Positions 18,858 through 26,660 of a stretch of 45,853 nt of DNA are shown one piece after another (the stretch's first letter is position 1; every line of letters begins with the position of its first letter). The notes under the pieces are model-generated. The model saw only the letters and a program-made list of their open reading frames with translations. It did not search any database and was not told where the DNA came from. The stretch spans positions 1-45,853 of the forward strand of contig QFNI01000030.1 of the NCBI GenBank assembly GCA_003240775.1. Direction: 5' to 3'. Source of the DNA: Mesorhizobium amorphae. Lineage in GTDB: Bacteria; Pseudomonadota; Alphaproteobacteria; Rhizobiales; Rhizobiaceae. The translations under genes and the position numbers were made by a program.

Positions 18858-19133
18858 CTATTTTGGAACACTGAACGCGTCAATACATACATCAAATATA
18901 GGTGCATGCGCACGAATAAATCTGATAAAAGGTGCGCTTTTGAATTTGGTATTTCTCTCTGTTAGATTGTAAATTGAGCAGCGCCTAAAAAATTTTCTAA
19001 GATGCTCGGCTAGTTCTGAGTTTGGAAATCGTTTTAGCATAAATGGCACGGTGCGGACGCTTCCGAAGCTGGATGGGTGCATGTCCCTCACCTGAATGCA
19101 GGCGGCGCTAAGCTTTGCGTAGTTACAACTCAT
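18858..19133 (-). CDS. Small hypothetical ORF upstream of the KAP gene
   Basis: A 91-codon open frame on the same strand as the KAP NTPase, ending 50 bases before it. It has no recognisable domain, is rich in Arg, Phe and Ser, and lacks a convincing ribosome-binding site. It may be a small partner protein, a gene remnant carried with the island, or a chance frame in AT-rich DNA. I cannot separate these from sequence alone. Confidence 0.25.
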   Translation of the reverse strand: MSCNYAKLSAACIQVRDMHPSSFGSVRTVPFMLKRFPNSELAEHLRKFFRRCSIYNLTERNTKFKSAPFIRFIRAHAPIFDVCIDAFSVPK

Positions 19134-19506
19134 AAAGTTAGTATCATTCCATCCACCTCCTCTCGCCCCTCTCTTATCCTGCCTCCGCTTCCCCCATCGG
19201 GATCACGGGTCATGAACCGAGGCACGTGGGAGGGAGACGGTGCCGGATTGGCTGTGCGAGCGGATGGCATGGCTGGGCGATGAGCCCTCAAGTCCGGGCC
19301 CTACAGGGGAGGGAAGCGCCAATGCTTCCCGCATGAACCGGGGCAAGCCACCGGCGGTGCGCGTGGCGCGAGCCACCAAACCGGACTACCAATGAGAGGC
19401 GAGCGTCACGCGCACCGCTTCCCGAGCCAGTCAACGAGCCAGACGGCGTGAAGCCGGGCGTGGCAACGGGGAGGCGTGTCCGGACGATTGCGATGCGAGG
19501 GAGCGC
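19134..19506. other. Intergenic stretch with small hairpins, no gene seen
   Basis: This 373-base stretch connects the AT-rich island to the GC-rich aldo/keto reductase gene, and composition returns to normal at about 19150. It holds a perfect hairpin GGGAAGC-gccaat-GCTTCCC (19311-19330) and a second one, GTGGC-gcga-GCCAC, about 40 bases later. Either could help terminate the minus-strand transcript arriving from 19507. I see no supported coding region. Confidence 0.4.
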
Positions 19507-20952
19507 CTACGCGCCCACCACCGCTTCCGCCTCGAGCTCCACCTTGTACGGCCCAACCAGGCGCGCCACTTCGAGAAGCGTGTTGGCGGGGCGGATCGCG
19601 CCGAAGACGCGGCCATGGGCGCGCGACACGGCTTCCGCATCGTCGGCATCGCCAAGATAGACCCGCGTGCGGACCACGTCCTCCGCCCGGCCCCCAAGTG
19701 CGGAGACCGCAGCCAGGATCTTGTCGAGCACATAGGTCGTCTGCGCCCCCGCATCCCCTTCCGCCACCGCGCGGTCCGCGCCGTGGGTGGCGGTGGTGCC
19801 GGAGACGAGGATGCGGTCGCCCACCCGTTGGGCCCGGCAATAGCCCGCGATCGGCTCCCAGCGCGAGCCCGACGACACCCGCGCGCGCGTCGGGCTCAAG
19901 CGCTCGACCGCGTAGGCCGAGGGGATGGCGTCGAGATGGTGGGACAGGTCGCCGGACGCGGTGAGAAAGGGCGGGCGGCGGTATTCATCGCCGCAATCGC
20001 CGGGGATGGCGAGGGTTCGGGCGAATGCCGCATCGAGAAGGGCGTGGTCTTGGGCGTCGAGCGCGAAGCCGAACACGCGGGCATTGTCCGTGCGGTGCTC
20101 GTTTTCGGTGAGCCGCGCGCCGATGATGGTGCCGGCCACCGACGCGTGCTCCAGCACCCAGCGGCTCGCCACGTTGGACAGCGACACGCCGTGCTTTTCT
20201 GCAATCGTATGCGCCGCGCGCAAAATGCCCTGGAACGGCTCCCAGCCGCCCGCCGCATCGATGAAGCGCTTGTATTTCGAGCGGCTCCAGTCGGGTATGT
20301 CGGTGGGCTCCGCCCGCCCCAGCCACTTCTCCGAGAGGAAGCCCCCGCACAGCGTGCCATAGGCAAGCAACCGCACGCCGGTTCGCTCGCAAAGCTCGGA
20401 GAGCGCGCCCGCCGCCCGGCGGTCGACCAGCGAGAACGAGACCTGGTTGCTCGCGAGCGGAATGCCGTCGGCCAGCGCCAGATGCAGGTGCGCCGCGTCG
20501 AAATTGGTGACGCCGATCTCACCGATCAGCCCTTCTTCGCGCAGCCTGGCCATTTCGTGCAGCGCATCCAACCAGGCGGGGTGCTCGAAGCTCCACCAGT
20601 GGAACTGCAGGAGATCGACCTTCGAGACGCCCAGGCGGTCGAGCCGCTCCTGCACGCCGGCCCGCACGATTGCGGCCGTCATCGGGCCGGGCTCCGGGCA
20701 CCATTTGGTGAAGGCGAGGGGTTTTGTGTCGTGCCGCTTCAGCATCCGGCCGGTGATGAGCTCGGCGCTGCCGTAGTGGTCGGCCATGTCGAACGTGTCG
20801 AAGCCGTCGCGCACATAGCCGTCCAGCGCATCCGCCCCCGCTTCGGGGTCGAGCGTGGTGCCGCCTTTTTCGAGGTCGGCCACCTGCCAGAGGCCGCAGA
20901 CCAGCCGGCTGATGTCGAGGGAGCCGAGTTTCGCGCGCTCAGGGTTTGGCAT
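19507..20952 (-). CDS. Aldo/keto reductase fused to a RidA-like domain
   Basis: A 481-residue fusion. Residues 1-330 are an aldo/keto reductase with the tetrad Asp55, Tyr60 (DMADHYG), Lys83 and His118 (LLQFHWW). Residues about 360-481 are a RidA/YjgF domain (VGDRILVSGTTATH, VVRTRVYL, LLEVARL). The RidA catalytic arginine position is Asn457 (RPANTLLEV), so it belongs to an Arg-less subgroup. The start at 20952 overlaps the permease stop by 14 bases, in a minus-strand operon with a branched-chain-amino-acid-type ABC transporter. NADPH reduction of a carbonyl linked to imine/enamine handling is a reasonable idea but unproven. A second, unfused aldo/keto reductase lies at 25563. Confidence 0.85.
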   Translation of the reverse strand: MPNPERAKLGSLDISRLVCGLWQVADLEKGGTTLDPEAGADALDGYVRDGFDTFDMADHYGSAELITGRMLKRHDTKPLAFTKWCPEPGPMTAAIVRAGVQERLDRLGVSKVDLLQFHWWSFEHPAWLDALHEMARLREEGLIGEIGVTNFDAAHLHLALADGIPLASNQVSFSLVDRRAAGALSELCERTGVRLLAYGTLCGGFLSEKWLGRAEPTDIPDWSRSKYKRFIDAAGGWEPFQGILRAAHTIAEKHGVSLSNVASRWVLEHASVAGTIIGARLTENEHRTDNARVFGFALDAQDHALLDAAFARTLAIPGDCGDEYRRPPFLTASGDLSHHLDAIPSAYAVERLSPTRARVSSGSRWEPIAGYCRAQRVGDRILVSGTTATHGADRAVAEGDAGAQTTYVLDKILAAVSALGGRAEDVVRTRVYLGDADDAEAVSRAHGRVFGAIRPANTLLEVARLVGPYKVELEAEAVVGA

Positions 20953-21928
20953 CGGGCAGGCTTTCGGTTCGAGCGGAAAGACGGAGCATGCGGCGGGGCA
21001 GGCCCGAGCGCTCGCCCAGGATGCCACGCGGCCGCAGCAGAAGGATCACGCAGAGCGCGACGCCGATGCTGGCTATCTGAAGGGAAGCGGCGCGCGCCTG
21101 CTCGCCCGCCGGAAAGAGCGAGGCGATGGCCGTGCCCGAAACGGCCCAGATGCCCCACACCACCACCGCGCCCAGGATGGCGCCCAAATTGTTGCCGGAG
21201 CCGCCCACGATCAGCATGGCCCAGACCTGGAAGGTCAGCGTCGGCACATAGTTGTCGGGCGCGATGAAGCCGATGAAATGCGCTTGCGCGGCCCCTGCGA
21301 GCCCCATGATGGCGCCGCCGATGGCGAATGCCTGGAGCCGGAACCGCACGGCACTCTTGCCGAGCGCCAATGCCGCCTGCTCGTCCTCGCGGATCGCGCG
21401 CAGCGCGCGCCCCCAGGGGCTGCGCGCCAGATGCTCGAGCGCGAGAAAGAGCACGAGCGTGACGCCGGCGAGAAGGGCGAGGCTCAGCAGGTTGAAAAGC
21501 AGGGGGTCGCCCGCCATGCCCGCAAAGGGCCGGGGAATGAAGGAGATGCCGAACGGCCCGCCCGTCAGCCCTTCGAGGTTGAGCACCGCGAGCTGGATCA
21601 CCACCGCAACACCGAAGGTGGCGATGGCGAGATAGTCCGCGCGCAGCCGGATCGTCAGCGCGCCCACGAGAAAGGTCGCAAACCCCGCGGCGAGGGCCGC
21701 CCCCAGCCAGCCCACGGCGATCGGCAGCCCGAAGCCGCCGATGCGGCCTGCGGTCTCGGGCGTGGTCAGCAGGGCGGACACATAGGCGCCCACCGCCACG
21801 AAGCCCGCCACCCCCACATTGAACAGCCCCGTCTGCCCCCACTGCACGTTGAGGCCGAGCGCGATGATGGCGTAGGTCAGCGCAATCGACAAAAAGAACG
21901 CGCCGTAGCCCACGAGGTCGAGGATCAT
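20939..21928 (-). CDS. Branched-chain amino acid-type ABC transporter permease (LivM-like)
   Basis: A 329-residue inner-membrane permease with about eight to ten hydrophobic segments. Signatures include ALGLNVQWGQTGLFNVG near the N-terminus, LRADYLAIATFGVAVV, SPWGRALRAIREDEQAA (the loop contacting the ATPase) and IVGGSGNNLGAILGA. Such permeases import amino acids, amides or aromatic acids with a LivK-type binding protein. It is the fourth gene of a minus-strand operon, its ATG overlaps the LivH-like stop (ATGA), and its 3' end overlaps the aldo/keto reductase gene. The substrate cannot be read from sequence. Confidence 0.9.
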   Translation of the reverse strand: MILDLVGYGAFFLSIALTYAIIALGLNVQWGQTGLFNVGVAGFVAVGAYVSALLTTPETAGRIGGFGLPIAVGWLGAALAAGFATFLVGALTIRLRADYLAIATFGVAVVIQLAVLNLEGLTGGPFGISFIPRPFAGMAGDPLLFNLLSLALLAGVTLVLFLALEHLARSPWGRALRAIREDEQAALALGKSAVRFRLQAFAIGGAIMGLAGAAQAHFIGFIAPDNYVPTLTFQVWAMLIVGGSGNNLGAILGAVVVWGIWAVSGTAIASLFPAGEQARAASLQIASIGVALCVILLLRPRGILGERSGLPRRMLRLSARTESLPDAKP

Positions 21929-22833
21929 GCGGACCTCCCGAACAGCCCCTGCGGGCGCGTCAGCAGCACGGCCACCAGCACCAGAAACGCCACGCCCGCG
22001 CGCCATTCCGCGCCCACGAGCCGCACGGCGAAGCTTTCGCCCAAGCCCACGATCAGCCCGGCCAGCATCGCGCCCGGCACCGAGCCGATGCCGCCCAAGA
22101 TCGCGGCCGCAAACAGCGGCAGAAGCAGGTCGAGCCCGATCTGCGGCCTGATCTGCACCACGAGCCCGCTCATCGCGCCCGCGACCGCCGCCAGCCCGGC
22201 CCCCAGGATCCATACCCAGCGCACGACCTTGCGCACGTCGATCCCGGCAACGCCTGCCAGTTGCGGGTTCTCGGCCACCGCCCGCATCGAGCGCCCCACG
22301 GCGGTCTGGGTCATCAGAAGATGCAGCGCGAGCGCAAGCACGGCTGCCAGCACAACGGTCGCGATCTGGTCGGGGGTTGCCCGCACGCCCCAGAAGCGCA
22401 CGGCGATCTGCAGCGCGTCGGAGAAATAGCGCGGCTGCGAGGTGAACAGGAATTCCAGGAAGTTGCGCAGCGCGAGGGCCGCGCCGAAGCTCGCCATCAC
22501 CACGATGATCACGGCACTTCCCCGCCGCCGCAGCGGGCCGAACAAGAGCGCGTCCACCAAAAGCGCGAGCAGTGCCGTCAGCCCGGCTGCGATCACGATC
22601 GAAAGCGGCAGCGACCAGCCGAACGAGAACGGCCCGATGGGCGCGAGCAGGCCCGCGAAGGCGAAGCCCAGTGCCCCGTTCACCAGAAGCGCGAAATAAG
22701 CGCCCCAGCTCAACAGCTCGCCATGCGCGAAATTGGCGAAGCGCAGAATGGAATAAGTGAGCGTCACGCCGATGGCGCCGAGCCCGATCACCGCCCCGTT
22801 GATCAGCCCGTCGGCCAGCGCCTGCGCCATCAT
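21925..22833 (-). CDS. Branched-chain amino acid-type ABC transporter permease (LivH-like)
   Basis: A 302-residue permease, normal LivH length. LINGAVIGLGAIGVTLTY at the N-terminus, the loop TAVGRSMRAVAENPQLA (ATPase contact) and AAAILGGIGSVPGAMLAG near the C-terminus are typical. It should pair with the LivM-like protein to form the channel. Its start overlaps the LivF-like ATPase stop (ATGA), so the operon is translated as a coupled unit. Specificity is unknown; the linked oxidoreductases suggest an uncommon substrate rather than leucine/isoleucine/valine. Confidence 0.9.
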   Translation of the reverse strand: MMAQALADGLINGAVIGLGAIGVTLTYSILRFANFAHGELLSWGAYFALLVNGALGFAFAGLLAPIGPFSFGWSLPLSIVIAAGLTALLALLVDALLFGPLRRRGSAVIIVVMASFGAALALRNFLEFLFTSQPRYFSDALQIAVRFWGVRATPDQIATVVLAAVLALALHLLMTQTAVGRSMRAVAENPQLAGVAGIDVRKVVRWVWILGAGLAAVAGAMSGLVVQIRPQIGLDLLLPLFAAAILGGIGSVPGAMLAGLIVGLGESFAVRLVGAEWRAGVAFLVLVAVLLTRPQGLFGRSA

Positions 22834-23564
22834 GGGGAATGCTCCGGCGCGCGGTGGCCGAGATAGAGTTCGCCCACGATCGGGTCGTTGCGCAGCTCGT
22901 CCGCCGTGCCTTCATGGGCGAGCCGCCCCTCGACCAGGATCAGCGCGCGCGATGCGACGGCGAGCGCCGCCTTCACGTTCTGCTCCACCAGCACGATCGT
23001 GACGCCCGAGGCGTTGATGGCTTTGAGCCGCGCGAACACTTCGCCCACCGCGCGCGGCGACAAGCCCGCCGAGGGCTCGTCCAGGATCAGCACGGAAGGG
23101 CTCACGATCAGCGCGCGCGCCACGGCCAGCATCTGCCGCTGCCCGCCCGACAATTGCCCGCCCCGCGTCGAGGGCCGCGCGGCGAGATCGGGAAAGAGGT
23201 CGAGCACATCCGCGATGCGCCTGGCGCGCTCGGGCTTTGCGAGGATGTTCGCCGCGATCAGCAGGTTCTCGCGGATGGACAGCGAGGTGAACACGTTTTC
23301 CGTCTGCGGCACGAAAGCGAGCCCGTGCCGCACGCGGGCGTGCAGGGGCAGCGCCGTGATCTCCGCGCCGCCCAGCCGCACGGCACCCGAATGGATCGGC
23401 ACCAGCCCCGCCACCGCCTTGACCAGCGTCGACTTGCCCGCCCCGTTGGGGCCGAGCAGCACCACGAACTCGCCGCGCTCCACCCGCGCGTCCACGCCGC
23501 GCACGATGGGCAGGTCGGGATGGTAGCCCGCGACGAGCGCCTGCGTTTCGAGCGCGGCCGTCAT
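22830..23564 (-). CDS. ABC transporter ATP-binding protein (LivF-like)
   Basis: A 244-residue ATPase: Walker A GPNGAGKST (38-46), Q-loop VPQTENVF, signature LSGGQRQMLAVAR and Walker B VLILDEPSAGLSP, followed by the H-loop region VLVEQNVKAAL, all as in LivF. It energises uptake with the LivG-like ATPase. Its start at 23564 overlaps the stop of that gene (ATGA). The protein is cytoplasmic, peripheral to the membrane complex. Confidence 0.92.
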   Translation of the reverse strand: MTAALETQALVAGYHPDLPIVRGVDARVERGEFVVLLGPNGAGKSTLVKAVAGLVPIHSGAVRLGGAEITALPLHARVRHGLAFVPQTENVFTSLSIRENLLIAANILAKPERARRIADVLDLFPDLAARPSTRGGQLSGGQRQMLAVARALIVSPSVLILDEPSAGLSPRAVGEVFARLKAINASGVTIVLVEQNVKAALAVASRALILVEGRLAHEGTADELRNDPIVGELYLGHRAPEHSP

Positions 23565-24352
23565 GCCGCCTCGCCGAGATAGGCCGACACGACGGCTGGA
23601 TCGCGCACCACGGCCTGCGGGCTGCCTTCCGCCAGAAGCCGGCCCGACGCCATCACCACCACATGCGAGCAGAGGCGGGACACCATGTCCATGTTGTGCT
23701 CGATCAGGAGCACGGTGCGGCCTTCCTTGTTCAGGGTCTGCACGCGGTCGATGATCAGCTCGAGCAGCGAGGGGTTCACGCCCGCCGCGGGCTCGTCGAG
23801 CAGGATGGCGTCGGGCTCGGCCATCAGCACGCGCGCCAGTTCCAGAAGCTTGCGCTGCCCGCCCGAAAGCACGCGCGCGGGCTGGTCCACGAGATGCGAC
23901 AGCGACACGAAGTCGATCAGCTCGCGCGCCCGGTTGAGCGCCGCGCGCTCCTCGCTCCACACGCGGGCCGGCGCGATGAAGTTGTTCCACACCCGCTCGC
24001 CGCTCTGGTTCTGCGCGCCCACCAGCACGTTTTCGAGCACCGTCATTTCGTTGAAGGGCCGCGGGATCTGGAAGGTGCGGCCCACGCCGCGGCGGATGCG
24101 CATCTCCGGGCTTTCGTGCGAGACGTCGCGCCCCGCGATGCGGATCGTGCCGCCCGACGGCTTCAGCGCGCCCGCAAGCAGGTTGAACAAGGTGGTCTTG
24201 CCCGCCCCGTTCGGCCCGATCAGCCCCACCATGCCGCCGCGCGGCAGGCGGAGCGACATGCCGTCCACCGCACGCAGCCCGCCGAAATGGCGCGACACGT
24301 TTTCCGCGGAGATCAGCGGGGTGTCGGGGGGCAGCGCTTGTGCTGGATCCAT
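23561..24352 (-). CDS. ABC transporter ATP-binding protein (LivG-like)
   Basis: A 263-residue ATPase from the ATG at 24352 (MDPAQALPPD); a longer start at 24397 would run into the palindrome and is less likely. Walker A GPNGAGKTT is at about 46-54, the LivG hallmark GVGRTFQIPRPF at 89-100, then signature LSGGQRKLLELAR and Walker B AILLDEPAAGVNP. It is the first gene of the minus-strand operon livG-livF-livH-livM-(aldo/keto reductase). It is divergent from the GntR gene, so its promoter should lie between 24353 and 24456. Confidence 0.9.
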   Translation of the reverse strand: MDPAQALPPDTPLISAENVSRHFGGLRAVDGMSLRLPRGGMVGLIGPNGAGKTTLFNLLAGALKPSGGTIRIAGRDVSHESPEMRIRRGVGRTFQIPRPFNEMTVLENVLVGAQNQSGERVWNNFIAPARVWSEERAALNRARELIDFVSLSHLVDQPARVLSGGQRKLLELARVLMAEPDAILLDEPAAGVNPSLLELIIDRVQTLNKEGRTVLLIEHNMDMVSRLCSHVVVMASGRLLAEGSPQAVVRDPAVVSAYLGEAA

Positions 24353-24387
24353 CGCGGGATGGCTCGCGAAAATTCGTGATGGGTGAT

Positions 24388-24399
24388 GTTTGATCAAAC
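24388..24399. promoter_or_regulatory. Perfect palindrome GTTTGATCAAAC, candidate GntR operator
   Basis: A perfect 12-base palindrome in the divergent region between the LivG-like gene and the GntR gene. FadR/FCD-type GntR regulators bind short palindromes of this kind. A TTTACA hexamer (24400-24405) follows immediately on the plus strand and could be the -35 box for the regulator gene, so a bound dimer would block it. The site also lies close to the expected start of the LivG transcript. The regulator-site link is inference. Confidence 0.5.
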
Positions 24400-24456
24400 T
24401 TTACAGCTCGGTCAACAGGGAATAGCCTCATCCCAGTCGAGGAGGGCGGAACGGTC

Positions 24457-25215
24457 TTGCGCGCCAGAGCCGGGGTCGCAGTGGCGGACAAAAGCGGGGC
24501 ACGGCCGAGTGCGCCGGGCCGCCCGGCCGCCGACATGGCGGGGGCGGGGCTCGCGCCTGTCGGCCGCGAAACGCTGCACGAGCGCGTCTACCAGGCGCTG
24601 CGCCGCTCCCTCATCCACGGCCTGCTCGACGCGGGCGAGGCGCTGCGCATCCAGGACCTCGCCTCCACCCTCCAGACCTCCACCATGCCCGTGCGCGAGG
24701 CGCTCGGCCGCCTGGTCTCCGAGCAGGCGCTGGAAGCGCTGCCCAACCGCACCGTGCGCGTGCCGCTGATCACCCGGCCACGCCTCGACGATCTCGCCCA
24801 TGCCCGCTGCCTGGTGGAAGGCGATCTGGTCGCCCGCGCGCTGCCGCATCTCGAGAGCCGGGATTTCGCGACCCTTCGCGAGCTGACGGTCGCCTGCGAG
24901 CAAGCCTTTGCGAGCGCGAGCCCCGACAAGGCGCGCACCACGTCTGAGCTCAACCACGCCTTCCACTTCCACATCTACGAGGCCGCCCGCTCGCCCGTGC
25001 TCCTGCCCGTGGTGGAAAGCCTCTGGCTGCAATCGGGCCCCTATGTGCGAACGGCCGCCCGCATCCACGACGAGGAGCGCGACGTGCCCGCCGTCCACCA
25101 CCACTGGCAGCTGATCGAAAGCCTCGAGCGCGGCGATGCGGGTGCGGCGGCCCGGGCCCTCACCGACGACATCACCCGCTCCTTCGACCTCATCCGCTCC
25201 CGCCTCGAGGATTGA
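24457..25215 (+). CDS. GntR-family regulator, FCD subgroup
   Basis: A 252-residue regulator starting at TTG 24457, preceded by GGAGGG at 24441-24446; an in-frame GTG at 24481 or ATG at 24535 could also serve. The winged helix spans about residues 30-105 (LHERVYQALRRSLIHGLL, LRIQDLASTLQTSTMPVREAL). The C-terminal helical FCD domain has His-containing motifs SELNHAFHFHIYEAA and HHHWQLIESLERGD, as expected for its metal/effector pocket. It is divergent from the transporter operon and upstream of the TIGR04076-like, aldo/keto reductase and binding-protein genes. It probably represses both directions until the imported compound or a metabolite binds. Confidence 0.88.
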   Translation: MRARAGVAVADKSGARPSAPGRPAADMAGAGLAPVGRETLHERVYQALRRSLIHGLLDAGEALRIQDLASTLQTSTMPVREALGRLVSEQALEALPNRTVRVPLITRPRLDDLAHARCLVEGDLVARALPHLESRDFATLRELTVACEQAFASASPDKARTTSELNHAFHFHIYEAARSPVLLPVVESLWLQSGPYVRTAARIHDEERDVPAVHHHWQLIESLERGDAGAAARALTDDITRSFDLIRSRLED

Positions 25216-25217
25216 CC

Positions 25218-25559
25218 ATGGACGACACGTTCGAGCTCTTCGACCTGCGCGTGGAGGTGGTCGCCCCGCCCGGCGGCGCCATCTATTGCGGCGCCAAGCC
25301 CGGCGATCATTTCGAGCTGCGCGGCGAGATGCTGCACCTGCCGCCCGGCCAGGGCATCTCGATCTATTCGCTCGCTTCCGTGCTGCCGCTTCTCGCCGCC
25401 AAGCAGCGCCCCACCCACGCCCATGACTGGATGAGCACGGATGCGGAGGTGGCCTGTCCCGACCCGCACTGCTCCACGCGGCTGCGCATCACGCGGCTCG
25501 AAAAGCGCCGCTTCAGCCATGCCGACACCACCGCCGTGCCCCTGCCGAGCGAGGCCTGA
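25218..25559 (+). CDS. Small TIGR04076-like protein
   Basis: A 113-residue protein starting at ATG 25218, two bases after the GntR stop. The pattern of an N-terminal beta strand (LRVEVVAPPG), a GDHFELRGEMLHLPPGQGIS stretch, then LASVLPLLAAKQRPT and a Cys-bearing segment (VACPDPHC) resembles the TIGR04076 family of small proteins, which has no established function. The cysteines (one near residue 22, two in the CPDPHC motif) could bind a metal. It lies between the regulator and an aldo/keto reductase, three bases from the latter, so it is probably part of the same pathway. The family call is moderate. Confidence 0.7.
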   Translation: MDDTFELFDLRVEVVAPPGGAIYCGAKPGDHFELRGEMLHLPPGQGISIYSLASVLPLLAAKQRPTHAHDWMSTDAEVACPDPHCSTRLRITRLEKRRFSHADTTAVPLPSEA

Positions 25560-25562
25560 CCC

Positions 25563-26618
25563 ATGCAGCGCACCGAACTCAGCCCCGGCTATTCCATCTC
25601 CCGCGTGATCCGCGGCAACTGGCAGCTCGCCACCGGCCACGGCACGACGAGAAGCGAGGACCCCGCAAGCGATCTGCTCGCCTATGCGGAAGCCGGCATC
25701 ACCACCTTCGACTGCGCCGACATCTACACAGGCGTCGAGGAAACGGTCGGCCGCTTCCGCAGGCTCTATGCGCAAAAGCACGGGGCAGGGGCGCTCGACG
25801 CCATCCAGGTCCACACCAAGTTCGTGCCCGATCTCGACGCCCTCGCCAGCCTCGACCGCGCCTATGTGGAGCGCGTGATCGACCGCTCGCTGACGCGCCT
25901 GGGCACCGAGCGCCTCGACCTCGTGCAGCTCCACTGGTGGGATTTTTCCCATCCCCGCTGGATCGAGGCCGGGCTCTGGCTCACGGAGCTTCGCGAGCGC
26001 GGCAAGATCCGCAACATCGGCGCCACCAATTTCGACGCGGCCCGCATGGCGGCCTTGGTCGATGCCGGCGTGCCGCTCGTGTCCATGCAGGTGCAGTATT
26101 CGCTGCTCGACCGCCGCCCCGCCGCCCGCTTCACGGAAGTCGCCAAGGAGAAGGGCGTCAACCTCCTGGCCTATGGCACGGTCGCCGGCGGCTTCCTGAG
26201 CGACCGCTGGCTCGACCAGCCCGAGCCCGGCGCAACCGTCGAGAACCGCTCGCTCGTCAAATACAAGCTCGTGATCGATGAATGGGGCGGCTGGGCGCTC
26301 TTCCAGCGTCTGCTCCGGGCTCTCCGGGAGATTGCCGACCGCCACGAGACCGACATCGCGACGATCGCGAGCGCTGCCGTCCTCCGCTACCCGCAGGTCG
26401 CGGCCACGATCGTCGGCGCGCGCGACCGCTCGCACCTGCCCGCCAACCTCGCGGTCGCCGCGGTCGCACTTTCGGCAGAGGACCATGCCGCGATCGACGC
26501 GGTGCTCGGCCAAGCCACGCCCCTGGCCGGCGAGGTCTACGAGCTCGAGCGCGACCGCACCGGCCGCCACGGCACCATCATGAAATACAACTTGGGCGAT
26601 GCGCGTCCCGCCGCCTGA
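25563..26618 (+). CDS. Aldo/keto reductase
   Basis: A 351-residue NADPH-dependent aldo/keto reductase with the tetrad Asp50, Tyr55 (FDCADIYTG), Lys86 (QVHTKFVP) and His124 (VQLHWWDFSHP). It shares the unusual HWW motif and overall pattern with the N-terminal part of the fusion protein at 19507, so the two are related and may act on the same compound or successive ones. It lacks the RidA extension. It is three bases after the TIGR04076-like gene and 42 bases before the binding-protein gene, on the plus-strand side of the GntR-controlled locus. The substrate is unknown. Confidence 0.88.
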   Translation: MQRTELSPGYSISRVIRGNWQLATGHGTTRSEDPASDLLAYAEAGITTFDCADIYTGVEETVGRFRRLYAQKHGAGALDAIQVHTKFVPDLDALASLDRAYVERVIDRSLTRLGTERLDLVQLHWWDFSHPRWIEAGLWLTELRERGKIRNIGATNFDAARMAALVDAGVPLVSMQVQYSLLDRRPAARFTEVAKEKGVNLLAYGTVAGGFLSDRWLDQPEPGATVENRSLVKYKLVIDEWGGWALFQRLLRALREIADRHETDIATIASAAVLRYPQVAATIVGARDRSHLPANLAVAAVALSAEDHAAIDAVLGQATPLAGEVYELERDRTGRHGTIMKYNLGDARPAA

Positions 26619-26660
26619 TCACCAGCCGGGCCAACCGGCAAAGCCAAAAGGGGAACTGCC

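Larger units (their letters stand above)
16740..19140. mobile_element. AT-rich foreign island carrying a KAP-like NTPase
   Basis: From just after the TDO stop to about 19140 the sequence is visibly richer in A and T than everything around it, and codon use in the enclosed gene follows (frequent AAA, GAA, TTA, ATA). Both edges fall in intergenic DNA. I see no integrase, transposase, tRNA gene or clear flanking direct repeat, so the mechanism of entry is unknown. The boundaries are estimates from composition alone. Confidence 0.5.

Noticed and set aside
19615..21267. 550-codon plus-strand frame antisense to the aldo/keto reductase-RidA gene
   Set aside because: It is composed of Arg/His/Gly/Ala-rich shadow sequence with no motif, whereas the minus strand encodes recognisable domains.
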